A stretch of 6,942 nt of DNA from DATKMP01 sp035541775 (GTDB lineage Bacteria > Bacteroidota > Ignavibacteria > UBA10030), in the NCBI GenBank assembly GCA_035541775.1, contig DATKMP010000186.1, forward strand, positions 1-6,942, read 5' to 3'. The notes below the pieces were generated by a model. It had not been told where the DNA came from. It made no database searches and saw nothing but the letters and a program-made list of their open reading frames with translations. Within the stretch, counting starts at the first letter, position 1; each line of letters starts with the position of its first letter. Below, piece after piece: positions 1-5,926 of the stretch. A program made the position numbers and the translations under genes.

Positions 1-34
1 AAATTTACGGGTTATCTGGATGGTGGATGAAGTG

Positions 35-58
35 GTTGAGTCTTTGAGTCGTTGAGAT
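35..58. repeat. 8-bp tandem repeat, three units
   Basis: Three consecutive 8-base units read GTTGAGTC, TTTGAGTC and GTTGAGAT, so the repeat is slightly degenerate. A perfect 12-bp palindrome (TATTCATGAATA, 58-69) overlaps its end. It lies in the leader of the lipoprotein gene. I cannot tell whether it is a variable-number repeat or a remnant of a larger intergenic repeat continuing left of the window. Confidence 0.45.
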
Positions 59-140
59 ATTCATGAATAAGTAGAGAGTCAAACAAATATCGATCAAGCA
101 AACACTTGAATGAAAGAAAAATATTTAAGGCGGTTTTTCT

Positions 141-1169
141 ATGAGAAAAATATTTGTCACATCATGCATCATTCTGCTCTTAGGAGGATGTCGGGATAAA
201 AGCAACCCGATGGGCCCCAACACTGAGGAATCCGTAAGTAACAGTTCGAACAATACATTATATACATTTTCTGTTTCGAAAAGTATCTTAGGAATTTTCG
301 ACACATTGGATATGACAGTGTCTGCGACAAATTTGGGCAATACTCCAGACAGTATTATTGTCAGTGATTATGAATATACATGGTCATTGACGAATATATC
401 CGGACAAACCGTAGCATCTGGTCCTACCGTGATAAGCAATCTTATTTCAACAGTTGTGCTTTCATCACATCAGACACAAGTATTGTATCACCTTGGGTTT
501 ACCATGGCGGATATTTTCCGATCTCCAATTCCAACAGGTATGTATTCGTTACACTGGAATATGCGCAGTGGACTTTTATTCCGATTGCAGCTTAACTGTG
601 GTAAAGGCAACGATGAAGTCAGTGATCTTGGTGGTGTCTCATCACCTATATTTCCGTTGAAGGTCGGTAATACTTGGACATATCGAGCAAACTACTATAC
701 CAAGAGCGGTACATTATTATTTAATGAAACCAATACACAATCTATCATCGGCGAAAAAATGTTGAATGGTGAAAAGTTGTTTTTGATGGTTTCGGATTTC
801 TGGTCCGATCAATTTCTCATAGCGCGTAACAATGGGATTTACGTTTATTATCCGGATTTGAAAATGGCGGCACTAAAATTTAAATACCCTTCGACTGCCG
901 GTGAACAATATTCATCGGGATATGATTTTTGGAACGATGACACAGTTCATCTCGAGCAATACCAAACAACAGTCGATTCGGTTAACGAAATCGTTTCAGT
1001 TCCTCAAGGCTCGTACCAATGTTATAAATATATCATTCCAACTGTCAATGCAACATTTGGTAATTCGAGCACTATAGTAAGCGGTGAAATCGATTATTAT
1101 TCAAACGTAGGATTAGTCCGAAGAATTAACGATTATATTGTCCGAGACCTGATCAGGACAAATTTCTAA
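141..1169 (+). CDS. Secreted lipoprotein with BsuPI-like and 'PLKVGNTWTY' modules
   Basis: A 342-residue protein with a classic lipoprotein signal: Met-Arg-Lys, a hydrophobic stretch, then lipobox LLGGC with the lipidated Cys at residue 17. It is therefore expected to be membrane-anchored outside the cytoplasm. Residues about 40-150 look like a beta-sandwich resembling the BsuPI proteinase-inhibitor-like domain: a strand with 'NLGNTPDSI' and a closing 'PTGMYSLHW' (131-139), which fits that family's 'PPGTY' end. Residues about 165-335 form a second module that begins FPLKVGNTWTY (171-181) and contains VPQGSYQCYKY (287-297) and YYSNVGLVRR (319-328). I know this pattern from uncharacterised FCB-group lipoproteins. 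AAGGCGG at 127-133, 7 bases upstream, supports the ATG at 141. No enzymatic motif is visible and the function is unknown. Gene and signal are secure; the BsuPI resemblance is by eye. Confidence 0.85.
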   Translation: MRKIFVTSCIILLLGGCRDKSNPMGPNTEESVSNSSNNTLYTFSVSKSILGIFDTLDMTVSATNLGNTPDSIIVSDYEYTWSLTNISGQTVASGPTVISNLISTVVLSSHQTQVLYHLGFTMADIFRSPIPTGMYSLHWNMRSGLLFRLQLNCGKGNDEVSDLGGVSSPIFPLKVGNTWTYRANYYTKSGTLLFNETNTQSIIGEKMLNGEKLFLMVSDFWSDQFLIARNNGIYVYYPDLKMAALKFKYPSTAGEQYSSGYDFWNDDTVHLEQYQTTVDSVNEIVSVPQGSYQCYKYIIPTVNATFGNSSTIVSGEIDYYSNVGLVRRINDYIVRDLIRTNF

Positions 1170-1232
1170 AATATATCATTAATTTTTTCTTCGCCACAAC
1201 GCTCTGCATTGTAATGAAAAAGGAAAAATCGT

Positions 1233-1826
1233 ATGAACAAACTTGATGCTCTAAAACAATCGATCATCCGATTCATGACAATATCAGGATTTATTATTCT
1301 TGCAGCATATCTTCTCTACGGGAAACGCATTTTTTATTTTAATTACTCCCAATCAGAATTTTTTCAATCTGGAATAACCATCGGTATTGCGTTTACTGCG
1401 TTCCGGGACAAGAAATACCGTCAAGGAATTGGGGCTCTTATTTTGTGGTACATTCTGTTGAATGGAGTAAGCCATACGGAAGTATTATGGTTTTTTATTC
1501 AGTTAGCCATGTACATCACCATCATTTCGCTTGGAGTGTACTATTCAATAGCAATTTGTCGAAAGCCATTTATCAACAACAAATTTTTTCGGATCGCGAC
1601 ACCTATTGTAGTGATCGGTGTTTCCAATGCGCTGATTAGTATCGTGATTGTTCTTATTCATGTTTGGTACAATATAAAAAACATATTGTACCTTCCCGAA
1701 GAAGTAATCCTCAATCTAAAATACGGTGCATTGCTCGGGCTTTTCCTTGGTATGAGTAATGAAATATTGGAGGAATATATTTTTCCAAAGCTGTCAAAAC
1801 AAAAAATTACTAGCGAACAGCGCTAA
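1233..1826 (+). CDS. Unrecognised multi-pass membrane protein
   Basis: A 197-residue integral membrane protein I cannot assign to a family. Hydrophobic stretches lie at about residues 15-29, 44-58, 64-78, 84-107, 119-146 and 160-175, giving five or six membrane helices. Short charged loops (FRDKKYRQ at 57-64, CRKPFINNKFFR at 109-120) separate some of them. The C-terminus is a short, charged soluble tail. There is no signal peptide, catalytic motif or metal-binding cluster. The ATG is preceded by a good ribosome binding site (AAAAAGGA, 1217-1224, 8 bases away). It follows the lipoprotein gene on the same strand after 63 bases, so co-transcription is possible but not shown. Like that gene it is clearly AT-richer than the genes from 2064 on. 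Confidence 0.8.
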   Translation: MNKLDALKQSIIRFMTISGFIILAAYLLYGKRIFYFNYSQSEFFQSGITIGIAFTAFRDKKYRQGIGALILWYILLNGVSHTEVLWFFIQLAMYITIISLGVYYSIAICRKPFINNKFFRIATPIVVIGVSNALISIVIVLIHVWYNIKNILYLPEEVILNLKYGALLGLFLGMSNEILEEYIFPKLSKQKITSEQR

Positions 1827-1869
1827 CGTGAAGTGATACCGAAGTTGGATCGAAGTTTTTGTTTTTTCT

Positions 1870-1894
1870 TGTTCCCAAGCTCTGCTTGGGAACA
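1870..1894. repeat. Perfect hairpin, 11-bp stem with 3-base loop
   Basis: TGTTCCCAAGC pairs perfectly with GCTTGGGAACA around the loop TCT. It lies 44 bases after the membrane-protein gene. Short palindromes of the GTTCCCAAGCTC type are common dispersed intergenic repeats in several bacterial groups. A T-rich tract lies before the stem (1856-1870) and none follows it, so it is not a canonical terminator for the upstream gene. Confidence 0.7.
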
Positions 1895-1901
1895 GTACCG
1901 A

Positions 1902-1918
1902 GTGAAGTTCTGCTTCAC
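1902..1918. repeat. Second hairpin with the same apical sequence
   Basis: GTGAAG (1902-1907) pairs with CTTCAC (1913-1918) across TTCTG. Its tip AAGTTCTGCTT (1905-1915) differs from the tip of the preceding hairpin, AAGCTCTGCTT (1877-1887), by one base. The outer stem is different (GTG/CAC against GTTCCC/GGGAAC), yet still fully paired. The two look like members of one modular repeat family. Confidence 0.55.
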
Positions 1919-1942
1919 AACTTGAGAATAATTAAATTGTAA

Positions 1943-1968
1943 GCAGGCGACGTCACGTTACATCGCCT
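1943..1968. repeat. Imperfect inverted repeat, AGGCGA/TCGCCT
   Basis: AGGCGA (1945-1950) and TCGCCT (1963-1968) form a stem that can extend inward by GT/AC past one C-A mismatch. The 15-mer at 1943-1957 matches 5867-5881 at 12 positions with three transitions, so the two sites probably belong to one dispersed repeat family. The remainder of the gap 1827-2063 shows no gene; the ribosome binding site of the next gene lies at its end. Confidence 0.45.
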
Positions 1969-2063
1969 ACAAAGGTTGCTCAGATTCATCAAAGACAGTT
2001 TTGAAAATATTTTCATACAAATGAAATGAATTACTCTTTATTAAAAAACATAGGAAATAAATT

Positions 2064-2855
2064 ATGGAACACCTTCTTTCTCTCCTGACAATTTCTTTGT
2101 TTATCTTTGCAATCGCATCGGCACAAAAGACAGATGTACCGGATTGGGCAAAGCCGGGATCTGCAACGCACGTTCAGGTTTCGCCGCCGACAGATTTTCA
2201 TCGGCCGGACAGAACGATCAACCAACCGATTGGTATGTTTGATGGACAATCCGATATCGGTTCCGCCGTCCTGCCGGGCAGTTCTAATTTCGATTCTGCT
2301 GCGAATGCATACACCATCGTTTCTGCCGGTTATAATGTGTGGTACGTGCGCGACGAATTCCGTTATCTGTGGAAAAAAATGTCGGGAGATGTTTCGCTCG
2401 CCGCCGATATTCATTTTCCGGATTCGCTCGGTTACTTTGATCGCAAGGCAGTGCTCGTCATTCGTCAGTCTCTCGACGACGACTCAAAGGAAACGATGGT
2501 CGCGCTTCATGGCGACGGAATGTTTCATCTCGCCGTGCGTCCCGAAAAGGGCACGCGAATAAAAGATATGGAGTACCGCATCGGCAGCCGCGGCGGATTG
2601 CCGGGAGGAAAATCGCCGGACGATCTCGTTACCGCACACGCGCAGCGTATTGGCATTGAGAAGCACGGAGATTCGTTCGCTCTTTTCGTCAGCATGCAAG
2701 GCGAACCGATGCACCAATTTGGCGCTCCAATTTCTCTTCACTTCGATGAACCGTTCTATGTCGGCATCGGATTTTGTTCGCACGTGCCGGATAAGTTAGA
2801 TACTGCAATTCTCTCTAACGTCGTTCTGATGAATAAAGCAAATGAGATGCATTAA
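2064..2855 (+). CDS. Exported concanavalin-A-like (DUF1349-type) protein
   Basis: A 263-residue protein with a cleavable signal peptide (hydrophobic core 4-18, likely cut after ASA at 18-20), hence periplasmic or secreted. The mature part resembles the concanavalin-A-like/DUF1349 domain that precedes the TolB-like beta-propeller in many proteins labelled as Tol biopolymer transport components. Shared-looking blocks are FDGQSDIG (59-66), the YTIVSAGYNVW strand (83-93), FRYLWKKMSGDVSL (99-112), RKAVLVIRQSLDDD (127-140), ALHGDG (147-152) and FYVGIGFCSH (231-240). The protein stops right after this domain, with no propeller, so it is a stand-alone version. AGGAAA at 2052-2057, 6 bases from the ATG, supports the start. 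Base composition is visibly GC-richer than the two genes to its left. Its ligand is unknown; a carbohydrate-binding role would be inference from the fold only. Confidence 0.85.
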   Translation: MEHLLSLLTISLFIFAIASAQKTDVPDWAKPGSATHVQVSPPTDFHRPDRTINQPIGMFDGQSDIGSAVLPGSSNFDSAANAYTIVSAGYNVWYVRDEFRYLWKKMSGDVSLAADIHFPDSLGYFDRKAVLVIRQSLDDDSKETMVALHGDGMFHLAVRPEKGTRIKDMEYRIGSRGGLPGGKSPDDLVTAHAQRIGIEKHGDSFALFVSMQGEPMHQFGAPISLHFDEPFYVGIGFCSHVPDKLDTAILSNVVLMNKANEMH

Positions 2856-2913
2856 ACTATTGGAATAATTAAATCTGATTTTTTAAAATCGAACCAAAAA
2901 AGATAGATTACTT

Positions 2914-3090
2914 ATGAATGCGGATTGGCATAAAAAACATAAAATGCCTCTTCATCCGACCATCGAACAACGGATGACTTGGCACATTGAGCACACTGAA
3001 CATTGTAATTGCCGTGCAATGCCGCCATCTATCCAAGAGCTTATAAAGAAAAAGAAATTGTCAAAAGCGATTAAAAAATCTTCAACGTAA
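2914..3090 (+). CDS. Small His/Cys-rich protein, possible metal binder
   Basis: A 58-residue gene, easily missed for its size. Residues 4-38 hold 'DWHKKHKMPLHPT', 'EQRMTWHIEHTEHCNCR' and 'MPP', followed by a very basic tail (KKKKLSKAIKKSS). I recall uncharacterised short bacterial proteins with the pattern WHK..MP.NPT.EQRI.WH.EH...C.CR.IP, so this looks like a conserved family. H24, H27, H30, C31 and C33 are spaced so that they could bind a metal, but that is inference. The ribosome binding site is weak (only A-rich sequence before the ATG). The stop codon is 4 bases ahead of the HEAT-protein start, so the two genes are probably co-translated. An alternative, that it is a chance frame, is unlikely given the motif and spacing. 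Confidence 0.75.
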   Translation: MNADWHKKHKMPLHPTIEQRMTWHIEHTEHCNCRAMPPSIQELIKKKKLSKAIKKSST

Positions 3091-3094
3091 CTCG

Positions 3095-3601
3095 ATGGAA
3101 TCAACTTTAAAAACCAAATTGATCGGTTCGTGTAAAGAGGATATGATTGCGTTTTTTCAATCTCATCCGGAATGTGTTGAAGAAACGATCGCATTGGCAA
3201 TTTCCGATGATCAACCATTTTCGTGGCGGGCTGCATGGTTATTAGGGAGCTGCATAGAAAGTGACGACAAACGAATTCGGAAACACGTACCAACCATCAT
3301 CCGCTCGATCAAATCCAAAAACGACGGCCACCAACGAGAACTGATAAAAATACTTTTACGAATGAACGTGCCAGAAAAGTATGAAGGACTCGTCTTTGAT
3401 CTTTGCATGAATCTCTGGGAACAACAGAACAAAGATCCTTCAGTGAGAATGACATCTTTAAAATTCATTCTCAAAGTAGCCCAAAAACATCCGACGCTTT
3501 CAAAAGAAGTTACTGCCCTAACACAAGATCGATATTTAGAATCGTTATCTCCCGGCATTAAAAAATCCGTTTCAAAAATGATGAAAGAATTTATTCGTTA
3601 A
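3095..3601 (+). CDS. HEAT/ARM-repeat-like alpha-helical protein
   Basis: A 168-residue, wholly alpha-helical-looking cytoplasmic protein with no signal peptide or membrane segment. SWRAAWLLGSCIES (43-56), followed by a helix HVPTIIRSI (64-72) and later SVRMTSLKFILKVAQKHP (116-133), fits the hydrophobic heptads of HEAT-like repeats. The 'RAAW' block and the closing ALTQDRYLESLSPGIKKSVSKMMKEF region resemble a family of small HEAT-like proteins found across Bacteroidota, some of which carry the misleading label adenylosuccinate lyase. No lyase signature is present. There is no convincing Shine-Dalgarno before the ATG. With the stop of the small His/Cys gene 4 bases upstream, translation is probably coupled. 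Its role is likely protein-protein interaction; the partner is unknown. Confidence 0.8.
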   Translation: MESTLKTKLIGSCKEDMIAFFQSHPECVEETIALAISDDQPFSWRAAWLLGSCIESDDKRIRKHVPTIIRSIKSKNDGHQRELIKILLRMNVPEKYEGLVFDLCMNLWEQQNKDPSVRMTSLKFILKVAQKHPTLSKEVTALTQDRYLESLSPGIKKSVSKMMKEFIR

Positions 3602-3697
3602 CATTAATATTCCTCTTTTTTTTCGATTCGTTGTCCCATACATTGTTTACTCCCCCTTTTTCTATTTCTCGTACCTGCATCACATTTATTTGTCAGA

Positions 3698-3727
3698 AGG
3701 AACTTTTAAAAACATCGTTTCGTTCCT
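3698..3727 (+). promoter_or_regulatory. Possible leader hairpin before the Rieske operon
   Basis: AGGAAC (3698-3703) can pair with GTTCCT (3722-3727), and inside it AAAC (3710-3713) can pair with GTTT around ATC. The structure sits about 100 bases ahead of the Rieske start in a 223-base gap that has no gene. I could not identify a convincing -35/-10 or Bacteroidota -7 promoter element. The hairpin is short and may be chance in this AT-rich leader. Confidence 0.2.
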
Positions 3728-3824
3728 AATAACGGAGCACGTAATGCAGATGATGTTTTGATACAGTAAAAGAATATGATTCAACGACAACAACATCAAT
3801 TCATATTGTTAGGGAGAATGCATT

Positions 3825-4241
3825 ATGGACAGAAAAGAATTCCTTGCGCTTCTGGGGACAGGCACTGCGGTGGTTTTATGCAGTGCATTTCTTAAAGCTT
3901 GTAAGCCGTTAGACCAAATAACGAGTCCGTCAACGAATGTCGATTTTACGCTCGATCTCACCGCTCCAGCAAACAACGCGTTGAAAAATATCGGCGGCTA
4001 TATCTACAACGATAACATTATCATCGCTCACGTGAACGATGGATCGTATGTCGCTGTCAGTTCTATCTGCACACATCAAGGCGGAACAGTCGCGTATCAA
4101 ACGAATGGGAACGAGTTTCATTGCCCGAACCACGGTTCCAATTTTGCTACCAACGGTTCAGTCATCAACGGTCCGGCAAACAGTCCGTTGGTCACATACA
4201 AAACATCGCTTAACGGTACCCAGCTTCGAATTACGTCATAA
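3825..4241 (+). CDS. Exported Rieske [2Fe-2S] protein lacking the disulfide cysteines
   Basis: A 138-residue Rieske-fold protein. The cluster ligands are clear: C82-T-H84 in box I and C100-P-N-H103 in box II, 15 residues between the boxes. The N-terminus (MDRKEFLALLGTGTAVVL, then CS...LKAC) is an export signal. It resembles a Tat signal with RK in place of RR, or a lipoprotein signal with C26 after LKA; both readings are imperfect. Respiratory Rieske proteins carry two further cysteines forming a disulfide (CTHLGC and CPCHGS). Here both are replaced (G87 and N102), and the Tyr after the HGS turn is Phe107, while Ser105 is kept. In known Rieske proteins such features go with lower redox potential, so this is likely an electron-transfer protein rather than a bc1/b6f subunit. 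AGGGAG (3811-3816) supports the start. First gene of the operon with the b561-like and YceI genes. Confidence 0.92.
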   Translation: MDRKEFLALLGTGTAVVLCSAFLKACKPLDQITSPSTNVDFTLDLTAPANNALKNIGGYIYNDNIIIAHVNDGSYVAVSSICTHQGGTVAYQTNGNEFHCPNHGSNFATNGSVINGPANSPLVTYKTSLNGTQLRITS

Positions 4242-4267
4242 TACATTCATAACAAAAGAGGTTAACT

Positions 4268-4939
4268 ATGAAATCACTTGACGTATTGTTTTTTATTCTT
4301 GCCGGAGCATCATTCCTGCAAGCACAAACTCTTGCCGATCTTTCGTTCGGACGAACGGAAGTATTCGAACCCCTGCCTCCTCTGCCTGCGGACGATTCAC
4401 TGCCGATGATGGTGAAGCCACGCTTGCTTCCGGAAAATATAAGTTTTATGGAAAAAGGTTTGTGGGGCGAAGACGGTTTATTCCGAACCACAGGCATCGC
4501 ATCGCCGTTGACACCGGAATCCAGAAAAAGTGAATTATCGCTGCGCCGTACGATGTTGGTTGCACATCAAATTGGCGGCTTCGTCACGCTCGGCTGCATG
4601 ATCTCTGCGATTTATTTCGGACAAAAAATTCTCAACGGAGACCGCGGCTATGTCACCAATCACAAAATTTTCGTTACCGCGACCATCACTTCGTACAGTT
4701 TGACAGGATTACTTGCAGTACTTTCGCCGCCGCCTTTGATACGCCGCAACGAATCCAGCACCATCACCATTCATAAAACATTGGCGTGGGTTCATTTTAC
4801 AGGAATGGTGCTGACGCCGATTCTTGGTTCGATGATCAGCCGACGAGCGACCGATTCACAGATCGCACATTTCCACCAAATCTCTGCCTACACCACGGCA
4901 ACAGCACTCGCAGCATCACTCATCGTTATAACATTTTAG
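4268..4939 (+). CDS. Four-helix His-rich membrane protein, b561-like
   Basis: A 223-residue protein with a signal peptide (cleavage likely near QAQ, 18-20), a periplasmic N-terminal segment rich in Pro (35-85), and four membrane helices at about 96-117, 134-152, 172-191 and 203-222. Histidines sit at or just before the start of each helix: H100 (AHQIGG), H132 (NHKIF), H169/H176 (IHKTLAWVH) and H201/H203 (HFHQISAY). A small helical bundle with histidines at helix ends suggests heme b coordination as in cytochrome b561-type proteins. This is inference; I cannot name the family with certainty. It starts 26 bases after the Rieske gene with a strong ribosome binding site (AAAGAGG, 4255-4261), and 11 bases separate it from yceI. 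The neighbours support a membrane electron-transfer role. It could instead be a structural membrane protein without heme. Confidence 0.8.
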   Translation: MKSLDVLFFILAGASFLQAQTLADLSFGRTEVFEPLPPLPADDSLPMMVKPRLLPENISFMEKGLWGEDGLFRTTGIASPLTPESRKSELSLRRTMLVAHQIGGFVTLGCMISAIYFGQKILNGDRGYVTNHKIFVTATITSYSLTGLLAVLSPPPLIRRNESSTITIHKTLAWVHFTGMVLTPILGSMISRRATDSQIAHFHQISAYTTATALAASLIVITF

Positions 4940-4942
4940 GAG
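4938..4942 (+). promoter_or_regulatory. Ribosome binding site fixing the YceI start
   Basis: AGGAG overlaps the last two bases of the upstream stop codon (TAG, 4937-4939) and lies 8 bases before the ATG at 4951. The same frame is open further left to 4786, but that extension lies inside the upstream membrane-protein gene and lacks a signal peptide. The site and the signal sequence that follows fix 4951 as the start. Confidence 0.75.
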
Positions 4943-4950
4943 CAAGGAAA

Positions 4951-5496
4951 ATGATAAAACACGCGCTTATATTTTTATCGATTTTTTGTTTAACAGCAGC
5001 ACACAGCCAGGCACAATCGTTTGAATTAAATAAAAACGAATCCACCGTGACCTATACGCTGACACATTTGCTTCATGTCGTCGATGCAACGAGCAAAGAC
5101 GTTGCATACCACATCGACGGGAATGCCGCTGCTAAAAAAATCAACGGCGTTACAGCGCAGGTCGATGTGACGACATTCGACAGCGGCAATTCCAACCGCG
5201 ATTCTCATGCGATGGAAGTGGTCGATGCTATTACGTATCCGTACACAACATTCTCCAGCACTTCCGTCACACAACTTGGAGACAGTCTTCACATCACTGG
5301 TAAGCTGACCTTCCATGGCATAACCGGAGATATTACGATGCTTGGCAAAGCAATCTGGACGGAACATAGATTAGAAGTGCAGGGAAATTTTGTTTTGAGC
5401 CTCACCGCATATAAAGTCGAACGCCCATCGCTCTTGATGGTACCGGTGAACGATGATCTGCATTTTGCTTTGAAAGCAGTTTTTAATATAAAATAA
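4951..5496 (+). CDS. YceI-family periplasmic protein
   Basis: A 181-residue protein: signal peptide (hydrophobic 4-17, cleavage near AHSQAQ) followed by a full YceI domain at about 23-180, close to the usual family length. Recognisable blocks are FELNKNESTVTYTLTHLLHVVDATS (24-48, the opening strands and the H.v.G-like region), FDSGNSNRDSHAMEVVDAITYPYTTFSS (76-103), and LHITGKLTFHGITGDITM (113-130). YceI proteins form a lipocalin-like barrel that binds an isoprenoid-type molecule in the solved structures. In E. coli yceI is paired with a cytochrome b561 gene (yceJ). Here it is the last gene of an operon with a Rieske protein and a b561-like protein, which suggests a quinone- or isoprenoid-linked redox role at the envelope. 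No clear terminator follows; only a T-run is present at 5508-5514. Confidence 0.92.
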   Translation: MIKHALIFLSIFCLTAAHSQAQSFELNKNESTVTYTLTHLLHVVDATSKDVAYHIDGNAAAKKINGVTAQVDVTTFDSGNSNRDSHAMEVVDAITYPYTTFSSTSVTQLGDSLHITGKLTFHGITGDITMLGKAIWTEHRLEVQGNFVLSLTAYKVERPSLLMVPVNDDLHFALKAVFNIK

Positions 5497-5924
5497 TACA
5501 CCTTAACTTTTTTTATGCCGATTTAGAAAAGTTTTTTTAAAAAATATTGTGTTCTGCATTTCCATGGAAATAATATATCGGCATTTATCGAAATCTTTTT
5601 TCATACACCCACAATCTTAGCGCGGGATCAGAGAGGATAAATATTTTGTTGGAAGGATGGTAAGAAACTACATTCCGATGAGCTAGAAGTGTTTCATGAA
5701 CACACGAGAATGTGTAATTATTTTACTTCAGAAGATTGATTGGATTTTTTATTTATCTTATTTCTGGATTCCCTCTTTCGAGGGAATGACACTATTCTTC
5801 TCCTGTCATTCCAGTGCAAGCGGCCTGCCCGCCGTTCAGGCAGGGAACCCAGATTTCAGTTTCATCGCAGGCGATGTTGCGCGTTCACCCGACAGCATTT
5901 TGTCGGGTCATCGCCCACTATTTT
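5497..5924. other. Gene-free intergenic region rich in inverted repeats
   Basis: About 430 bases between the convergent YceI operon and the minus-strand gene. Short open frames around 5696-5941 are formed by repeat DNA and have no protein-like composition. Visible structures are an 8-bp inverted repeat ATGCCGAT (5515-5522)/ATCGGCAT (5577-5584) and, between its arms, a perfect 12-bp palindrome (5559-5570), plus the composite repeat and nested hairpin listed separately. Confidence 0.7.
5764..5852. repeat. Composite inverted-repeat element, MITE-like
   Basis: An 89-base element bounded by CTGGATTCCC (5764-5773) and GGGAACCCAG (5843-5852), inverted copies with 9 of 10 positions matching. Inside, ATTCCC-(8 bases)-GGGAAT (5768-5787) is a 20-base palindrome of the same form as the Neisseria dRS3 repeat. 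GGAATGAC (5783-5790) is inverted at 5805-5812, and CCTGCC (5824-5829) pairs with GGCAGG (5839-5844). Elements carrying 'TGGATTCCC...GGGAATGAC' are widespread dispersed repeats in unrelated bacteria. No transposase is present, so it would be non-autonomous if mobile. Confidence 0.65.
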
Positions 5925-5926
5925 TT
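5863..5926 (+). repeat. Nested hairpin followed by T6, terminator-like
   Basis: ACCCGACA (5887-5894) pairs perfectly with TGTCGGGT (5901-5908). Directly outside, GGCGATG (5870-5876) pairs with CATCGCC (5909-5915), leaving a 10-base bulge on the 5' side. A competing hairpin CATCGC (5863-5868)/GCGATG (5871-5876) excludes the outer stem. A T6 run (5921-5926) follows 5 bases after the stem, so on the plus strand it could terminate transcription, though the nearest plus-strand gene ends almost 370 bases earlier. The T-run includes the last bases of the minus-strand gene. Confidence 0.5.

Noticed and set aside
1856..1894. Rho-independent terminator for the membrane-protein gene
   Set aside because: The T-rich tract precedes the hairpin on the plus strand and no T-run follows it; on the other strand the sequence after the stem is A-rich.
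1827..2063. CRISPR array or tandem regulatory RNA from the three hairpins
   Set aside because: The hairpins are unequal in length and spacing, there are no repeats with unique spacers, and no cas genes are nearby.
2031..2783. Minus-strand and alternate-frame open frames across the DUF1349-type gene
   Set aside because: Their products are rich in Arg, Cys and Ser as expected for shadow frames, while the 2064-2855 frame has a signal peptide and recognisable domain blocks.
4786..4950. N-terminal extension of the YceI gene to an ATG at 4786
   Set aside because: It overlaps the membrane-protein gene by about 150 bases and would bury the signal peptide. The ATG at 4951 has a ribosome binding site and begins directly with a signal sequence.
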